Position numbers and translations under genes: made by a program. From Serpentinimonas barnesii (GTDB taxonomy: Bacteria > Pseudomonadota > Gammaproteobacteria > Burkholderiales > Burkholderiaceae_C): a stretch of DNA of 64,000 bases. Each line of letters opens with the position of its first letter. The first letter of the stretch is position 1. The stretch is from the NCBI RefSeq assembly GCF_000696225.1, contig NZ_BAWN01000004.1, positions 1-64,000 on the forward strand. Reading direction: 5' to 3'. The notes beneath the pieces were generated by a model, which searched no databases, was not told where the DNA came from, and worked only from the letters and a program-made list of their open reading frames with translations. Below are positions 19,683 to 28,888 of this stretch, piece after piece.

Positions 19683-21046
19683 GGTGCGGGGGCCCCAAAC
19701 AGCACCGTCACCATGCGCTCGGGCTGCAGCACGCGCTGCAAGGCGCGGTGCACCTGCTCGCGGTTGAGCGCCGCCACCCGCGTGCTCCAGGTCTGCAAAT
19801 CGTCCAGCGGCAGGTCGTTCCAAGCCAGCGCTGCCACTTCTTGCAGCAGCTCGCGGTTGCTGTCTAGGCGCAGCGCAAAGCCGTTGATCAGCGCCGCTTG
19901 GGCGTGTTCAAGCTCCTGCTGCGTGGGGCCTTGCTCCACGAAGCGGCGGATTTCCTGCTGCACCAGTTCCAGCGCCTGTTGCGCGCGCTGCGGCTCGGTG
20001 GTGGTCGCCACCAGAAAAGCCCCGGCATGGCGGCCGGGCACGAAGCGGCTGTGGATGTCGTAGGTCAGGCCACGACGCTCGCGCACCTCTTGCATCAGGC
20101 GCGAACTGAAACCGCTACCGCCCAGGATGTGGTTGCCCAGCATGAAGGCCAAAAAGTCCGGGTCGCGCCGCGCCAGGCCCGGCTGGCCGATCAGGAGCTG
20201 CGCCTGCGCCACGGCGAAGGGCTGCGCGATGGTGCGCCCTTGCGCCAGCGGCTGCACCTCGGGCAGCGGCGGCAAGGCGCTGCAGCCGTGCGGCTGCCAG
20301 CCAGCCAGCAGGTGGCGCACCAAGGCATCGGCGCGGCTGCGCTCGATGTCGCCCACCAGCGTGACGCGGGCCGTGCAGGCCTGCGCGTGGGTGCGCCAAA
20401 AGGCGCGCAGATGCTCGGCCTCGATGGCGGCCCAGGTTTCGGGCCGGGCCTGCTGGCCGTAGGGGTGTGCGCCATAGATGGCGGCCGTCAGCAACTGCTC
20501 GGCCAGCACCTCGGGTTCGGTTTGCGCTTGTTGCCAGCGCGCCACCCAGCGCGGGCGCTCGCGCTGCCACACCGGCGCGGCAAAGGCCGGGGCGGCAAGC
20601 TGCTGCGCGAGCAAATCCTGCGCCGCTTGCAGCAGCTCGGGCTGCGTCAGGGTGCGCAGGCGCAGGCTCAGGCGGTCGCGCGTGGCGGCGGCGCTGAACT
20701 GGGCCCCCAGATCGGCCCAGGCTTCGGCCAAGGCGTTTTCGTCCAGCGCTGGCCGGCCGGCGTGGGCCTGCACGCCTGCGCGCAGCAGCGCCGCCGTGGC
20801 TTGCGCCAGCCCGGCTTGGGGCGCGGGGTCGCGGCGGCTGCCGGCGTCGAGGTCGATCTGCACATCGAGCATGGGCAAACCAGGGTTGCTCACCAGATAG
20901 ACCCGCGCCCCGCTGGGCTGCACCCAGTGCTCGATGGCCGGCGCGGCTTGGGCGAAACCAGACGCCATCAGGGCCAGGCCCAGCGCCAACAGCCTGCCCC
21001 AGCCCATAAACCGCGCCGCAGCGCCGCAAGAAATCAACTGCTTCAT
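19679..21046 (-). CDS. M16 family peptidase, zinc-motif-less subunit
   Basis: The 455-residue protein has a signal peptide (MGWGRLLALGLALMASGFAQA) and an M16 fold but no HxxEH zinc motif in the position where the partner gene has one. It keeps the C-terminal landmarks, such as GSGFSSRLMQEVRERRGLTY. In this family such subunits pair with a catalytic one to form a clamshell heterodimer. The start (ATG 21046) overlaps the stop of the catalytic gene (ATGA), which supports a 1:1 complex in the periplasm. Confidence 0.9.
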   Translation of the reverse strand: MKQLISCGAAARFMGWGRLLALGLALMASGFAQAAPAIEHWVQPSGARVYLVSNPGLPMLDVQIDLDAGSRRDPAPQAGLAQATAALLRAGVQAHAGRPALDENALAEAWADLGAQFSAAATRDRLSLRLRTLTQPELLQAAQDLLAQQLAAPAFAAPVWQRERPRWVARWQQAQTEPEVLAEQLLTAAIYGAHPYGQQARPETWAAIEAEHLRAFWRTHAQACTARVTLVGDIERSRADALVRHLLAGWQPHGCSALPPLPEVQPLAQGRTIAQPFAVAQAQLLIGQPGLARRDPDFLAFMLGNHILGGSGFSSRLMQEVRERRGLTYDIHSRFVPGRHAGAFLVATTTEPQRAQQALELVQQEIRRFVEQGPTQQELEHAQAALINGFALRLDSNRELLQEVAALAWNDLPLDDLQTWSTRVAALNREQVHRALQRVLQPERMVTVLFGAPAP

Positions 21047-22470
21047 GGCGCCTGCTCCGGAATCAACACCCCCACGGTGAGCCGCTGCGCCGAAAAATGG
21101 CGCGCTGCCACCGCTTGCACCTGCTGCGGCGTGACCGCATTCAGGCGCCGCATGAGGCGCTCCGAACTGTCCACCGGCCAGCCCTGGGCCCAGTAGCTGC
21201 CCAGCAGCCGCGCCTGGGCAAACATCGAATCGCGCTGAAACACCTCGGCCGCCAGCCACTGGTTGCGCACCCGGCGCAGCTCAGCCTCGCTCACGCCCTC
21301 GCGCGCCACGCGGCCGATTTCGGCCACCAGCGCCGCCTCCAGCTCGGCCGGGCTCACCCCTTGCGCGGGGGTGCCCGAGAGCAAAAACAGTTGCGGCCCA
21401 CGGCCCAGGTAGCCAAACGATGCGCTCACCTCCAGCGCCACCCGGCGCCCGGCTGCGCCCTGCACCAGTTGGCGCTCCAGCCGCGCCGCGCTGTGGCCGT
21501 CGAGCACACCGGCGAGCAGCAGCAGCGCCAGTGCGTCGGTGCTGGCGGCGTCGGTGGCGTCTGGGTGCGCCAGTTGCGGCACCTTGTAGCCCATCACCAG
21601 CAGGGGCCGGTCGGTGCGGCCCACGTATTCAATGCGGCGCGTGCCGCGCTGCTCGGGCTCGGTCTGCGGCTTGCGCTCGGGCACGGCGCGCGCGGGAAGG
21701 GCGCCGAAATAGCGCTCGGCCCAGGCGCGCACCTGCGCCACCTCTACGTCGCCTACCACCACCAGCGCCGCGTTGCCCGGCACATACCAGCGCCGGTAAA
21801 AAGCGCGCGCGTCCTCGGGCTGGAGCGAGTTCAGGTCGCTCATCCAGCCGATGATCGGGCGCCGGTAGGGGTGCGCCAGCCAGGCGCTGGCCGTGAACAC
21901 CTCGAACATGCGCGCCTGCGCCGATTCCTCCACCATCTGGCGCCGCTCTTCTTTGATGACCGACATTTCGCGCCAGAACGCCTCGTCGGGCCAGGCGTTG
22001 TGGGCAAAGCGGTCGGCCTCCAGCCGCATCACGTCGGGCAGCCGGGTGGCCGGGATTTGTTGGTGAAAAGAGGTCACGTCGCGGCTCACAAAGGCGTTGT
22101 CGCGCCCGCCCATGGCCGCCACCAGGCGCGAAATCTCGCCCTCGGGCACAGTCGGCGTGCCTTTGAATAGCATGTGCTCGACCACATGCGCCACGCCCGA
22201 CTGGCCATCGACCTCGTCCATCGAGCCCGCGCGCAGCCACAGCATCTGCAATGCCGTGGGGGCGCGCCGGTCGGGCTTGATGATCAGCGTCAGGCCGTTG
22301 GCCAGGGTGAACTGCTGCACCGTGGCGGGGGCTGTGGCGGGGGCTGGCGTCTGGGCGTAGGCGTGGACGGGCAGCAGCAAGCCAAGCAGCGCAGCCCACA
22401 GCAGCAGCCAAGATCGGAGCCGCCCACGCAACAAAATCGGGGGTGGCAAAGCAGGTTTCATAGAATGCAT
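21043..22470 (-). CDS. M16 family zinc metallopeptidase, catalytic subunit
   Basis: The 475-residue product has a signal sequence (LRSWLLLWAALLGLLLPVHAYA) and the inverted zinc motif HVVEH with downstream Glu (SGVAHVVEHMLFKGT, about residues 93-107), as in pitrilysin and processing peptidases. A second ATG three codons in (22461) is also usable. It heads a run with its inactive partner and rsmD. Substrates are unknown; periplasmic peptide turnover is the usual guess. Confidence 0.92.
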   Translation of the reverse strand: MHSMKPALPPPILLRGRLRSWLLLWAALLGLLLPVHAYAQTPAPATAPATVQQFTLANGLTLIIKPDRRAPTALQMLWLRAGSMDEVDGQSGVAHVVEHMLFKGTPTVPEGEISRLVAAMGGRDNAFVSRDVTSFHQQIPATRLPDVMRLEADRFAHNAWPDEAFWREMSVIKEERRQMVEESAQARMFEVFTASAWLAHPYRRPIIGWMSDLNSLQPEDARAFYRRWYVPGNAALVVVGDVEVAQVRAWAERYFGALPARAVPERKPQTEPEQRGTRRIEYVGRTDRPLLVMGYKVPQLAHPDATDAASTDALALLLLAGVLDGHSAARLERQLVQGAAGRRVALEVSASFGYLGRGPQLFLLSGTPAQGVSPAELEAALVAEIGRVAREGVSEAELRRVRNQWLAAEVFQRDSMFAQARLLGSYWAQGWPVDSSERLMRRLNAVTPQQVQAVAARHFSAQRLTVGVLIPEQAP

Positions 22471-22554
22471 GGTTCAGATTGTCTACCAGATGGCCCAGTC
22501 AAGCCTGCGCGCTTCTCAATGAGCGCTTGGGCATGGATTCCTTAAGCGAGCCCC

Positions 22555-23664
22555 ATGTTCAGTTACCTGAAGAAAAAATTTTTTGGCAGCAGCCCGACCG
22601 AGCCAGAAGTGCCGGTCGAGCCCAATGCGCCAGCCGTGCCTGCCGTGCCTGCCGTGCCTGCCGTGCCGCCCGCACCCCTTGCGCCCAATGCAGCGGTCAA
22701 GCCCGACACACCCACCTCCGAACCAGCGCCCAGCCCCGCCCCCAGCCGACTGTCTTGGTATGAGCGGCTCAAAACCGGCTTGCGCAAAACCGGCAGCAGC
22801 ATCGGCAGCGTGTTCACCGGCACCCAGATCGACGAGGCGCTGTACGAAGAGCTCGAAGCCGCGCTGCTGCAAGCCGACACCGGGGTGCAGGCCACCCAAT
22901 TTTTGCTCGACGACCTGCGCCGCCGCGTCAAGGCCAGCAAAGCCACCGACCCGGCCGCGGTCAAGGGGCTGCTGGCCGAGGCGCTGGCCGATTTGCTGCG
23001 GCCCTTGCAGCAGTCCTTGCCCATCGGGGCCCAGGCGGATGGCCCCACCGTGCTGATGATCGCCGGCGTCAACGGCGCCGGCAAGACCACCACCATCGGC
23101 AAACTCACCTGGCACCTGAGCCACGCCGGGGCCAGCGTGCTGCTGGCGGCGGCCGACACCTTCCGCGCTGCGGCGCGCGAGCAGCTCGGGGTTTGGGCCA
23201 CGCGCAACACGGTCGAAATCATCAGCCAGCAAGGCGGCGACCCGGCGGCGGTGAGCTTCGACGCCGTGACTGCCGGGCGCGCACGCGGGCGCGACGTGGT
23301 GCTGATCGACACCGCCGGCCGCTTGCCGACCCAGTTGCACCTGATGGAAGAACTGAAAAAAATCAAGCGCGTGATCCAGAAAGCCGACCCCAGCGCACCG
23401 CACGAGGTGCTGCTGGTGATCGACGGCAACACCGGGCAAAACGCGCTGGCGCAGGTCAAGGCCTTCGACGCCGCGCTGGGCCTCACCGGGCTGGTGGTGA
23501 CCAAGCTCGACGGCACCGCCAAAGGCGGCGTGCTGGCCGCCATTGCCATCTGGGGGCGCGAGCGCGGGGCCGTGGTGCCGGTGTATTTCATTGGCGTGGG
23601 CGAACAACTCGAAGACTTGCAGCCTTTTGACGCGCACGAATTTGCCAGCGCCTTGCTGGGCTAA
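22555..23664 (+). CDS. ftsY: Signal recognition particle receptor FtsY
   Basis: GTPase that docks SRP-ribosome complexes at the inner membrane. The 369-residue protein has a basic N-terminal membrane-contact segment (FSYLKKKFFG), a Pro/Val/Ala linker with repeated VPA units (about 25-40), then the NG domain with GVNGAGKTTTIGKL, DTAGRL and TKLDGTAKGG. It is divergent from the M16 pair. Confidence 0.96.
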   Translation: MFSYLKKKFFGSSPTEPEVPVEPNAPAVPAVPAVPAVPPAPLAPNAAVKPDTPTSEPAPSPAPSRLSWYERLKTGLRKTGSSIGSVFTGTQIDEALYEELEAALLQADTGVQATQFLLDDLRRRVKASKATDPAAVKGLLAEALADLLRPLQQSLPIGAQADGPTVLMIAGVNGAGKTTTIGKLTWHLSHAGASVLLAAADTFRAAAREQLGVWATRNTVEIISQQGGDPAAVSFDAVTAGRARGRDVVLIDTAGRLPTQLHLMEELKKIKRVIQKADPSAPHEVLLVIDGNTGQNALAQVKAFDAALGLTGLVVTKLDGTAKGGVLAAIAIWGRERGAVVPVYFIGVGEQLEDLQPFDAHEFASALLG

Positions 23665-23674
23665 GAGCAAGCCT

Positions 23675-23716
23675 TGCGCATGCGCACACAAGCCTTGTCG
23701 CCCAGATCGGATCTGG
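23675..23716. repeat. Two adjacent perfect palindromes downstream of ftsY
   Basis: TGCGCATGCGCA (23675-23686) is a perfect 12-base palindrome; CCAGATC-G-GATCTGG (23702-23716) has seven-base arms. They lie in the 227-base gap between ftsY and the sulfide-oxidation genes. There is no T tract, so a simple terminator is not supported; a regulator binding site is possible. The rest of the gap holds -10-like TAAAAT (23808-23813) and an AAGGAGA ribosome site (23877-23883). Confidence 0.5.
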
Positions 23717-23891
23717 CCTCGTGGTTTTCCCTGGATCTCACCCTCAACCAAGGGCAAACACTTAGGTCTAGGCCGGCCCCCTGTAAGATTGCTGTCGGCA
23801 GCAGCCCTAAAATGGCAGCAATCAAAATATCAGCATTCATGGATACATCGCCATCCGTGCATTCGTCATTTAGTCCAAGGAGACCGCAACG

Positions 23892-24254
23892 ATGAAAGTC
23901 CTCACCAAATTCATGGCCATCGGCCTGCTCGGAGCAGCTGCGCTGACAGCGCAGGCTCAGACCCCTGCTGCTGCACCGGCGGCGGCTGCAGCGGCTGCAA
24001 CGCCAGCGGCCACGCCCACCCCGGCACAGATCCGCCTGTGGGCTTCTGCCTGCATGACTTGCCACGGCACGCTCGGGCGCGCCCAGCCCGGCATGGAATC
24101 CCTGGCCGGCATGAACCGCGAAGACATGACGCGCAAAATGATCAACTTCAAGACGGGTCGCGCCCCAGCGACCATCATGCACCACATCGCGCGTGGCTAC
24201 AGCGACGAGCAAATCGCCGCCATCTCTGGCTACTTTGCCGCCCTGCCCCGCTGA
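23892..24254 (+). CDS. Monoheme cytochrome c, FccA-like partner of sulfide dehydrogenase
   Basis: The 120-residue protein has a signal peptide (MAIGLLGAAALTAQAQT), an Ala/Pro-rich linker and one heme site CMTCH (about 54-58); a Met in the C-terminal part could be the sixth ligand. It precedes the flavoprotein gene by 16 bases, matching the FccAB (SoxEF) arrangement in which the cytochrome accepts electrons from the flavin oxidising sulfide. A monoheme subunit of this size resembles the Chlorobium-type more than the diheme Allochromatium-type FccA. Confidence 0.85.
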   Translation: MKVLTKFMAIGLLGAAALTAQAQTPAAAPAAAAAAATPAATPTPAQIRLWASACMTCHGTLGRAQPGMESLAGMNREDMTRKMINFKTGRAPATIMHHIARGYSDEQIAAISGYFAALPR

Positions 24255-24270
24255 ACCAGGAGACCGAACC

Positions 24271-25557
24271 ATGAAACGTCGTCAATTCGTACAAACGCTG
24301 TCTGCGGCTTCGGCCCTCGGCACCGCTGGCCTGCTCAGCGGCTGCGCCTCGGGTCCTGCCGGTGCCGGTGCCGCACACGTGGTGGTGGTGGGCGGGGGCT
24401 ATGGTGGCGCCACGGCCGCCAAACACATCCGCATGTTTTCTGAGGGCCGGGTGCGCGTCACCCTGATCGAGCCCAACCCGCAGTTCATTTCCTGCCCGAT
24501 CTCGAATCTGGTGATCGGCGGGCAGCGCAACATGGACTTCATCACCCACAGCTACGACAGCCTGCAAAACCGCCACGGCGTGCGCATGGTGCGCGATTCG
24601 GTTACAGCCATTGACGCCGTGCGCCGCACCGTGCGCCTGGCCGGTGGCAGCGAAATCGGCTACGACCGCCTGATCGTCTCGCCTGGCATCGACTTCATGT
24701 GGCAGGGCCTGCCCGGCATGGCCAGCCCAGAAGCCCGCGCGCGCATGCTGCACGCCTGGAAAGCGGGCGAGCAAACCGTGGCGCTGCGGCGCCAGCTCGA
24801 AGCCATGCCCGACGGGGGCGTGTATGCCATCAACATCCCGGCCGTGCCCTATCGCTGCCCGCCCGGCCCCTACGAGCGCGCCTGCTTGGTGGCCAACTAC
24901 TTCAAAAAGGCCAAGCCGCGCAGCAAGGTCATCATTTTTGATGCCAACCCCGAAATCCAGTCCAAGCGCGGGCTGTTCAGCCGGGTGTTCGAGCAAGATT
25001 TCAAAGGCACGCTCGAATACCGCCCCGGCCATGTGCTCACCGATGTGCATGCCCCCACCAACGCCATGCGCTTTGAGGTGCAGGACGAATTCAGGCCGGC
25101 GGTGGCCAACGTGCTGCCGTCCATGCGCGCCGGCGACTTGGCCTTGCGTGCGGGTTTGGCCAACGTCAACAACCGCTGGTGCGAAGTGAACTTCCAGACC
25201 TTCGAATCGGTCGTGGCCCCCAACATCCACGTGCTGGGCGACGCGATCCAGGGTTCACCCGGCATGCCCAAGTCGGGCCACATGGCCAACCAGCATGGCA
25301 AGGTCTGCGCCATGGCCGTGGTTTCGCTGCTGCAGGGGCAGCCGGTGCCGCAGTTGCCGATCATCGCCAACACCTGCTACAGCTTCGTCAACGACACCGA
25401 CGCCATTCACGTCTCCAGCGTACACCGCTGGGACGCCGAGCGCCGTACCCTGCTCACCGTGCCGGGCTCGGGCGGTGTATCGGTTGCTCCCAACGAGATG
25501 GAAGGACGCTATGCCATCGGCTGGGCGCTCAACATCTGGGCGGATACATTGGGTTGA
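24271..25557 (+). CDS. fccB: Flavocytochrome c sulfide dehydrogenase flavoprotein (FccB/SoxF-like)
   Basis: The 428-residue protein starts with a Tat signal (MKRRQFVQTLSAASALG) and has the FAD dinucleotide fold HVVVVGGGYGGATAAKHI, with Cys in SCPISNLV and YRCPPGPYERAC; in relatives a cysteine pair forms the redox-active disulfide. C-terminal NIHVLGDAIQGSPGMPKSGHMA binds FAD. It would oxidise sulfide in the periplasm and pass electrons to the adjacent cytochrome. Start ATG 24271 follows AGGAG; the frame is open further upstream but overlaps the cytochrome gene. A terminator follows at 25592. Confidence 0.92.
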   Translation: MKRRQFVQTLSAASALGTAGLLSGCASGPAGAGAAHVVVVGGGYGGATAAKHIRMFSEGRVRVTLIEPNPQFISCPISNLVIGGQRNMDFITHSYDSLQNRHGVRMVRDSVTAIDAVRRTVRLAGGSEIGYDRLIVSPGIDFMWQGLPGMASPEARARMLHAWKAGEQTVALRRQLEAMPDGGVYAINIPAVPYRCPPGPYERACLVANYFKKAKPRSKVIIFDANPEIQSKRGLFSRVFEQDFKGTLEYRPGHVLTDVHAPTNAMRFEVQDEFRPAVANVLPSMRAGDLALRAGLANVNNRWCEVNFQTFESVVAPNIHVLGDAIQGSPGMPKSGHMANQHGKVCAMAVVSLLQGQPVPQLPIIANTCYSFVNDTDAIHVSSVHRWDAERRTLLTVPGSGGVSVAPNEMEGRYAIGWALNIWADTLG

Positions 25558-25591
25558 TCCCGCCCCCTGCACCACCCTGTTAAAAAATCCA

Positions 25592-25613
25592 CCCCTGCTG
25601 CGGCAGGGGTTTT
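25592..25613 (+). terminator. Intrinsic terminator after the sulfide dehydrogenase gene
   Basis: CCCCTGC (25592-25598) and GCAGGGG (25603-25609) form a seven-base-pair stem with loop TGCG, followed by TTTT. It separates fccB from the diheme cytochrome gene, so the latter may depend on readthrough or its own promoter. Confidence 0.8.
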
Positions 25614-25640
25614 CTTGGCACCTTGCAGTTTGCTCGCACC

Positions 25641-26261
25641 ATGAAACCCAAATCACTTAGCGCCTGGCTGGGCGGTCTGCTGGCCGCTGTGGCCGTCTCC
25701 TTGGCTCCTTCCGTCGCTTGGGCGCAAGCCGATCAGGTGCGGGCGCAGCGCCTGCACATGGGTTCGTGCTTTATTTGTCACGGCGCGCAAGGAGAATCGA
25801 CCAGTGAAATGTTTCCCCGCTTGGCGGGGCAAAATGCCGAGTACATCGCCGCGCAGTTGCTGGCTTACCAAACCGGACAACGTCAGCACACCGCCATGGC
25901 CAACGCGGTGGCGCGCCTAACGCGAGACGAAATGCTGGCCTTGGGGCGTTTTTACGAGCAACTGACACCCCCGCGCGATCCCGCTCAAGACCCGATGCTC
26001 GCCGGCATGGGCAAGTACATTTACCACCACGGCAACCGTTTTACTGGCGTGCCCTCTTGCGCCAGTTGCCACGGCGCCGATGCGCGCGGTGCCGCCACCT
26101 TGCCGCGCCTAGCCAACCAGATTCCGGCCTACCTCAAGCACTCGCTCAAGCAGTTCAACACCCGCCAGCGCACCGACGCCAACATGGTGATGCACATGGT
26201 GGCCGAGCGCATGACCGAACTTGAAATGGCCGCCGTGGCCGAGTACCTGGGCGCGAAGTAA
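25641..26261 (+). CDS. Diheme cytochrome c (c4-like)
   Basis: The 206-residue product has a signal peptide (LGGLLAAVAVSLAPSVAWAQA) and two heme motifs, CFICH and CASCH, each in a similar half (SCFICHGAQGES and SCASCHGADARG), the two-domain plan of cytochrome c4. It probably carries electrons from the preceding sulfide dehydrogenase to a terminal oxidase. ATG 25641 was chosen over an upstream in-frame start that falls next to the terminator. Confidence 0.88.
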   Translation: MKPKSLSAWLGGLLAAVAVSLAPSVAWAQADQVRAQRLHMGSCFICHGAQGESTSEMFPRLAGQNAEYIAAQLLAYQTGQRQHTAMANAVARLTRDEMLALGRFYEQLTPPRDPAQDPMLAGMGKYIYHHGNRFTGVPSCASCHGADARGAATLPRLANQIPAYLKHSLKQFNTRQRTDANMVMHMVAERMTELEMAAVAEYLGAK

Positions 26262-26265
26262 GGGT

Positions 26266-27594
26266 TCAGTGGGCTGCGTCGGGGTCGGTACCGCGCAGCT
26301 TTTCGTGGATGCGCCGCACCGTGCGCCAAACCCCATACAGCACCACCGGAATCAAGGCCCCGACGGCGATCTCGGGCTGTATCGGCACCCCGGCCTGCTC
26401 CACCGCCTTGGCCGCATACAGCAGCAGGCTGATCACGTAGTAAGAAATCGCCGCAATCGACAAGCCCTCCACCGTGGACTGCAAGCGCAGTTGCAGCGCC
26501 TGCCCACGCGTGAGTTTTTCCAGCAACTGCTGGTTCTGGCCTTCGGTGGCAATGTCGACGCGGGTGCGCAGCAAGGCGCTGGCGCGCGAGACGCGCTCCG
26601 ACAAGGTGCTCAGCCGCTGTTCGGTGGAGGCCACCGTGGCCATGGCGGGCGACAAGCGCCGGCGCATGAACTCCCCGATGGTCTGGGTGCCGGGCACCGG
26701 TGTTTCGCGCAATTCGGCGATGCGCTGCGCCACCAGGGCATCGTAGGCGCGGGTGGCCGAAAAACGGTAGGAATGCTGGGCAATCGCCTTTTCCACCCGG
26801 GCCGCCAGCGCCACCAGGGTATCGAGCAAGGACTGATCCGATTGCTGGTTGTGCTCTAGGCTGGCAGTGATCTGAGCCAGTTGCGCCTCGGCTTGCGCCA
26901 ACTCGGGCGCCAAGTCTTTGGCGGTGGGCAAGCCGCGCAGCGCCATCAGGCGGTAGGTTTCCACTTCCAGCAGGCGCTGAACGATGCGGCCCGCGCGGGT
27001 TTCGGTGGTGTCGGGCGCAGCCAGCACCAGCATGCGCTCAAAACCGCTAGTGCGCAAGCGGAAATCGGTCAGCACCATGGAATGGCGCTGGTTGCCCATC
27101 AGCGAAGCCGCCAGCGTGTGTTCACCCAAACGGGGCCGAAGCCGCTCCAGCAGGGCCTGCGGCTGCGACAGATCGGCCGCCAGCAAGGCCAATTCGATGG
27201 CGCAAAAGGTGCGCCCCGGCACCTGTGCCAGCCAGCCCTCGGGCAACAGGCGTTGCAACTGCCACTGCTCGCCTTCAAACCAGCCAGCGGGCTCGGCCTG
27301 CATGGGCAACACCAGCGAATAGCGCGTGAACTCGCTGTGGCGCTCCCACTTCAGGGTGTAGCCGGGCAGCGCCAAACGCAGAAAATTGTCTTGCAGGTCG
27401 GGCAGCCCGAGCTGCTCTTGACCGGGTAAGCGGCGCAGCAGGTCGAGCTCGGCCTGACGGCTCACGCCGTCGTTGAAAACCGCCAAATAGAGCACCCCCG
27501 CCGGCAGCGCCAAACGCGCTGGCGGCCGCGCATGCACTTCGTCGTGCAAGACGCGCCGCAGCGCGTCGTCGGGGGGCAGAGTGACTGGGCTCAA
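26266..27594 (-). CDS. DUF3422 family membrane protein
   Basis: The 442-residue protein has the DUF3422 N-terminus ([13 protein letters not shown]), a long helical middle, and two hydrophobic segments near the C-terminus ([18 protein letters not shown] and [13 protein letters not shown]), so it is probably anchored in the inner membrane with a large cytoplasmic part. Function unknown. It starts with TTG overlapping the rplS stop (TTGA), so it is translationally coupled to the ribosomal operon. Confidence 0.85.
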   Translation of the reverse strand: MSPVTLPPDDALRRVLHDEVHARPPARLALPAGVLYLAVFNDGVSRQAELDLLRRLPGQEQLGLPDLQDNFLRLALPGYTLKWERHSEFTRYSLVLPMQAEPAGWFEGEQWQLQRLLPEGWLAQVPGRTFCAIELALLAADLSQPQALLERLRPRLGEHTLAASLMGNQRHSMVLTDFRLRTSGFERMLVLAAPDTTETRAGRIVQRLLEVETYRLMALRGLPTAKDLAPELAQAEAQLAQITASLEHNQQSDQSLLDTLVALAARVEKAIAQHSYRFSATRAYDALVAQRIAELRETPVPGTQTIGEFMRRRLSPAMATVASTEQRLSTLSERVSRASALLRTRVDIATEGQNQQLLEKLTRGQALQLRLQSTVEGLSIAAISYYVISLLLYAAKAVEQAGVPIQPEIAVGALIPVVLYGVWRTVRRIHEKLRGTDPDAAH

Positions 27595-27947
27595 GCGCCG
27601 AGTTTTTCCTTGATGCGCGCCGATTTGCCGCTGCGCTGGCGCAGGTAGTAGAGCTTGGCGCGGCGCACGGCACCGCGGCGCTTGACCTCGATGCGCTCGA
27701 TGCGTGGGCTGTAGAGCGGGAAGGTGCGCTCAACGCCTTCGCCGTTGGAGATTTTGCGCACGATAAAGCCCGAGTTCAGGCCACGGTTGCGCCGTGCAAT
27801 CACCACGCCTTCGTAGGCCTGCACGCGCTTGCGTGTGCCTTCAACCACGTTGACGTGCACGATCACCGTGTCGCCAGGGGAGAAATCGGGGATTTGCTTG
27901 TTGAGACGAGCGATTTCTTCTTGCTCGAGGATCTGGATCAGATTCAT
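27591..27947 (-). CDS. rplS: 50S ribosomal protein L19
   Basis: The 118-residue chain matches L19 ([42 protein letters not shown]). It lies downstream of trmD after a 125-base gap holding a perfect hairpin (28020-28038), in the conserved rpsP-rimM-trmD-rplS order. Confidence 0.97.
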   Translation of the reverse strand: MNLIQILEQEEIARLNKQIPDFSPGDTVIVHVNVVEGTRKRVQAYEGVVIARRNRGLNSGFIVRKISNGEGVERTFPLYSPRIERIEVKRRGAVRRAKLYYLRQRSGKSARIKEKLGA

Positions 27948-28019
27948 GGCTTCCTGTTTACCGATCGTGGTCGCGCTGCACTAAAGGCCCCATAACCCGG
28001 CACACCCAGGTGCAAGGTT

Positions 28020-28038
28020 GGCCTGCAATGTGCAGGCC
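28020..28038 (-). promoter_or_regulatory. Hairpin in the trmD-rplS gap
   Basis: GGCCTGCA (28020-28027) and TGCAGGCC (28031-28038) are perfect eight-base arms around ATG. It precedes rplS by about 70 bases without a T tract, so it could be an mRNA processing or autoregulatory structure. Role not established. Confidence 0.45.
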
Positions 28039-28072
28039 GAGGGCGGCCGACCAGAGGATCGAAAGCCCGCGA

Positions 28073-28846
28073 TTATAGCTTGCTTTTGGCGTGCTTAGGC
28101 TCGCCGAGCTTAGGCCCGCCACCCTCGGCATGGCAATCTCGGAGCAAATCGGGCCGCAAGCGCGTGGTGGCGTCGCGCCGTTGCTGCAAGCGCCAGGCCT
28201 CGATGCGCGCATGGTGCCCCGATAGCAGCACCTCGGGCACCTCGGCCTCGCCTTGGGGGCCGCACCAGCGCTCGGGCCGGGTGTAATGCGGGCAGTCGAG
28301 CAAGCCGGCGATGGCCGGGTTGAAGCTGTCTTGCTGGTGGCTCAGCGCATCGTTGAGCACGCCAGGCAAGAGCCGCGCCACGGCATCGAGCAGCGCCAGC
28401 GCCGCCAGCTCGCCACCCGAGAGCACAAAATCGCCCAGGCTGATCTGGCCATCGACGCACTGGTCGATGAAGCGCTGGTCTATGCCCTCGTAGCGTCCGC
28501 ACACCAAAATCGCTCCGCTGGCCTGCGCCTGCTCGGCCACCACGGCGTGATCCAGCCGCCGCCCTTGGGGGCTAAACAGCAGCGTGGGCACCGCCGGCAG
28601 CCCGAGCTGGGCGCGCTCGGCGCGGATCGCCTCCCAGCAGCGCCGCAGCGGCTCGGCCAGCATGACCATGCCGGGCCCGCCGCCAAAGGGGCGGTCATCG
28701 ACGCGCCGATATGGCCCTTCGGCAAAGTCGCGCAAGGGCCACAGGCGCAGCTGCAAAGCCCCCGATTCGTAGGCGCGGCGCGTGATGCCGTGCTGCATGA
28801 AGGGCTCAAACAGCTCAGGGAACAGGGTGATGAGGTCAAAGCGCAT
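28073..28846 (-). CDS. trmD: tRNA (guanine(37)-N(1))-methyltransferase
   Basis: Methylates G37 next to the anticodon to keep the reading frame. The 257-residue protein begins MRFDLITLFPELFEPF and contains the trefoil-knot SAM-binding motifs GRYEGIDQRF and ISLGDFVLSGGELAAL. The ATG at 28846 is the conserved start. It follows rimM by 42 bases. Confidence 0.97.
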   Translation of the reverse strand: MRFDLITLFPELFEPFMQHGITRRAYESGALQLRLWPLRDFAEGPYRRVDDRPFGGGPGMVMLAEPLRRCWEAIRAERAQLGLPAVPTLLFSPQGRRLDHAVVAEQAQASGAILVCGRYEGIDQRFIDQCVDGQISLGDFVLSGGELAALALLDAVARLLPGVLNDALSHQQDSFNPAIAGLLDCPHYTRPERWCGPQGEAEVPEVLLSGHHARIEAWRLQQRRDATTRLRPDLLRDCHAEGGGPKLGEPKHAKSKL

Positions 28847-28888
28847 GATCAAAAGACAGCGCAATGGGGCAGCGCAATGCGGGTGCGC

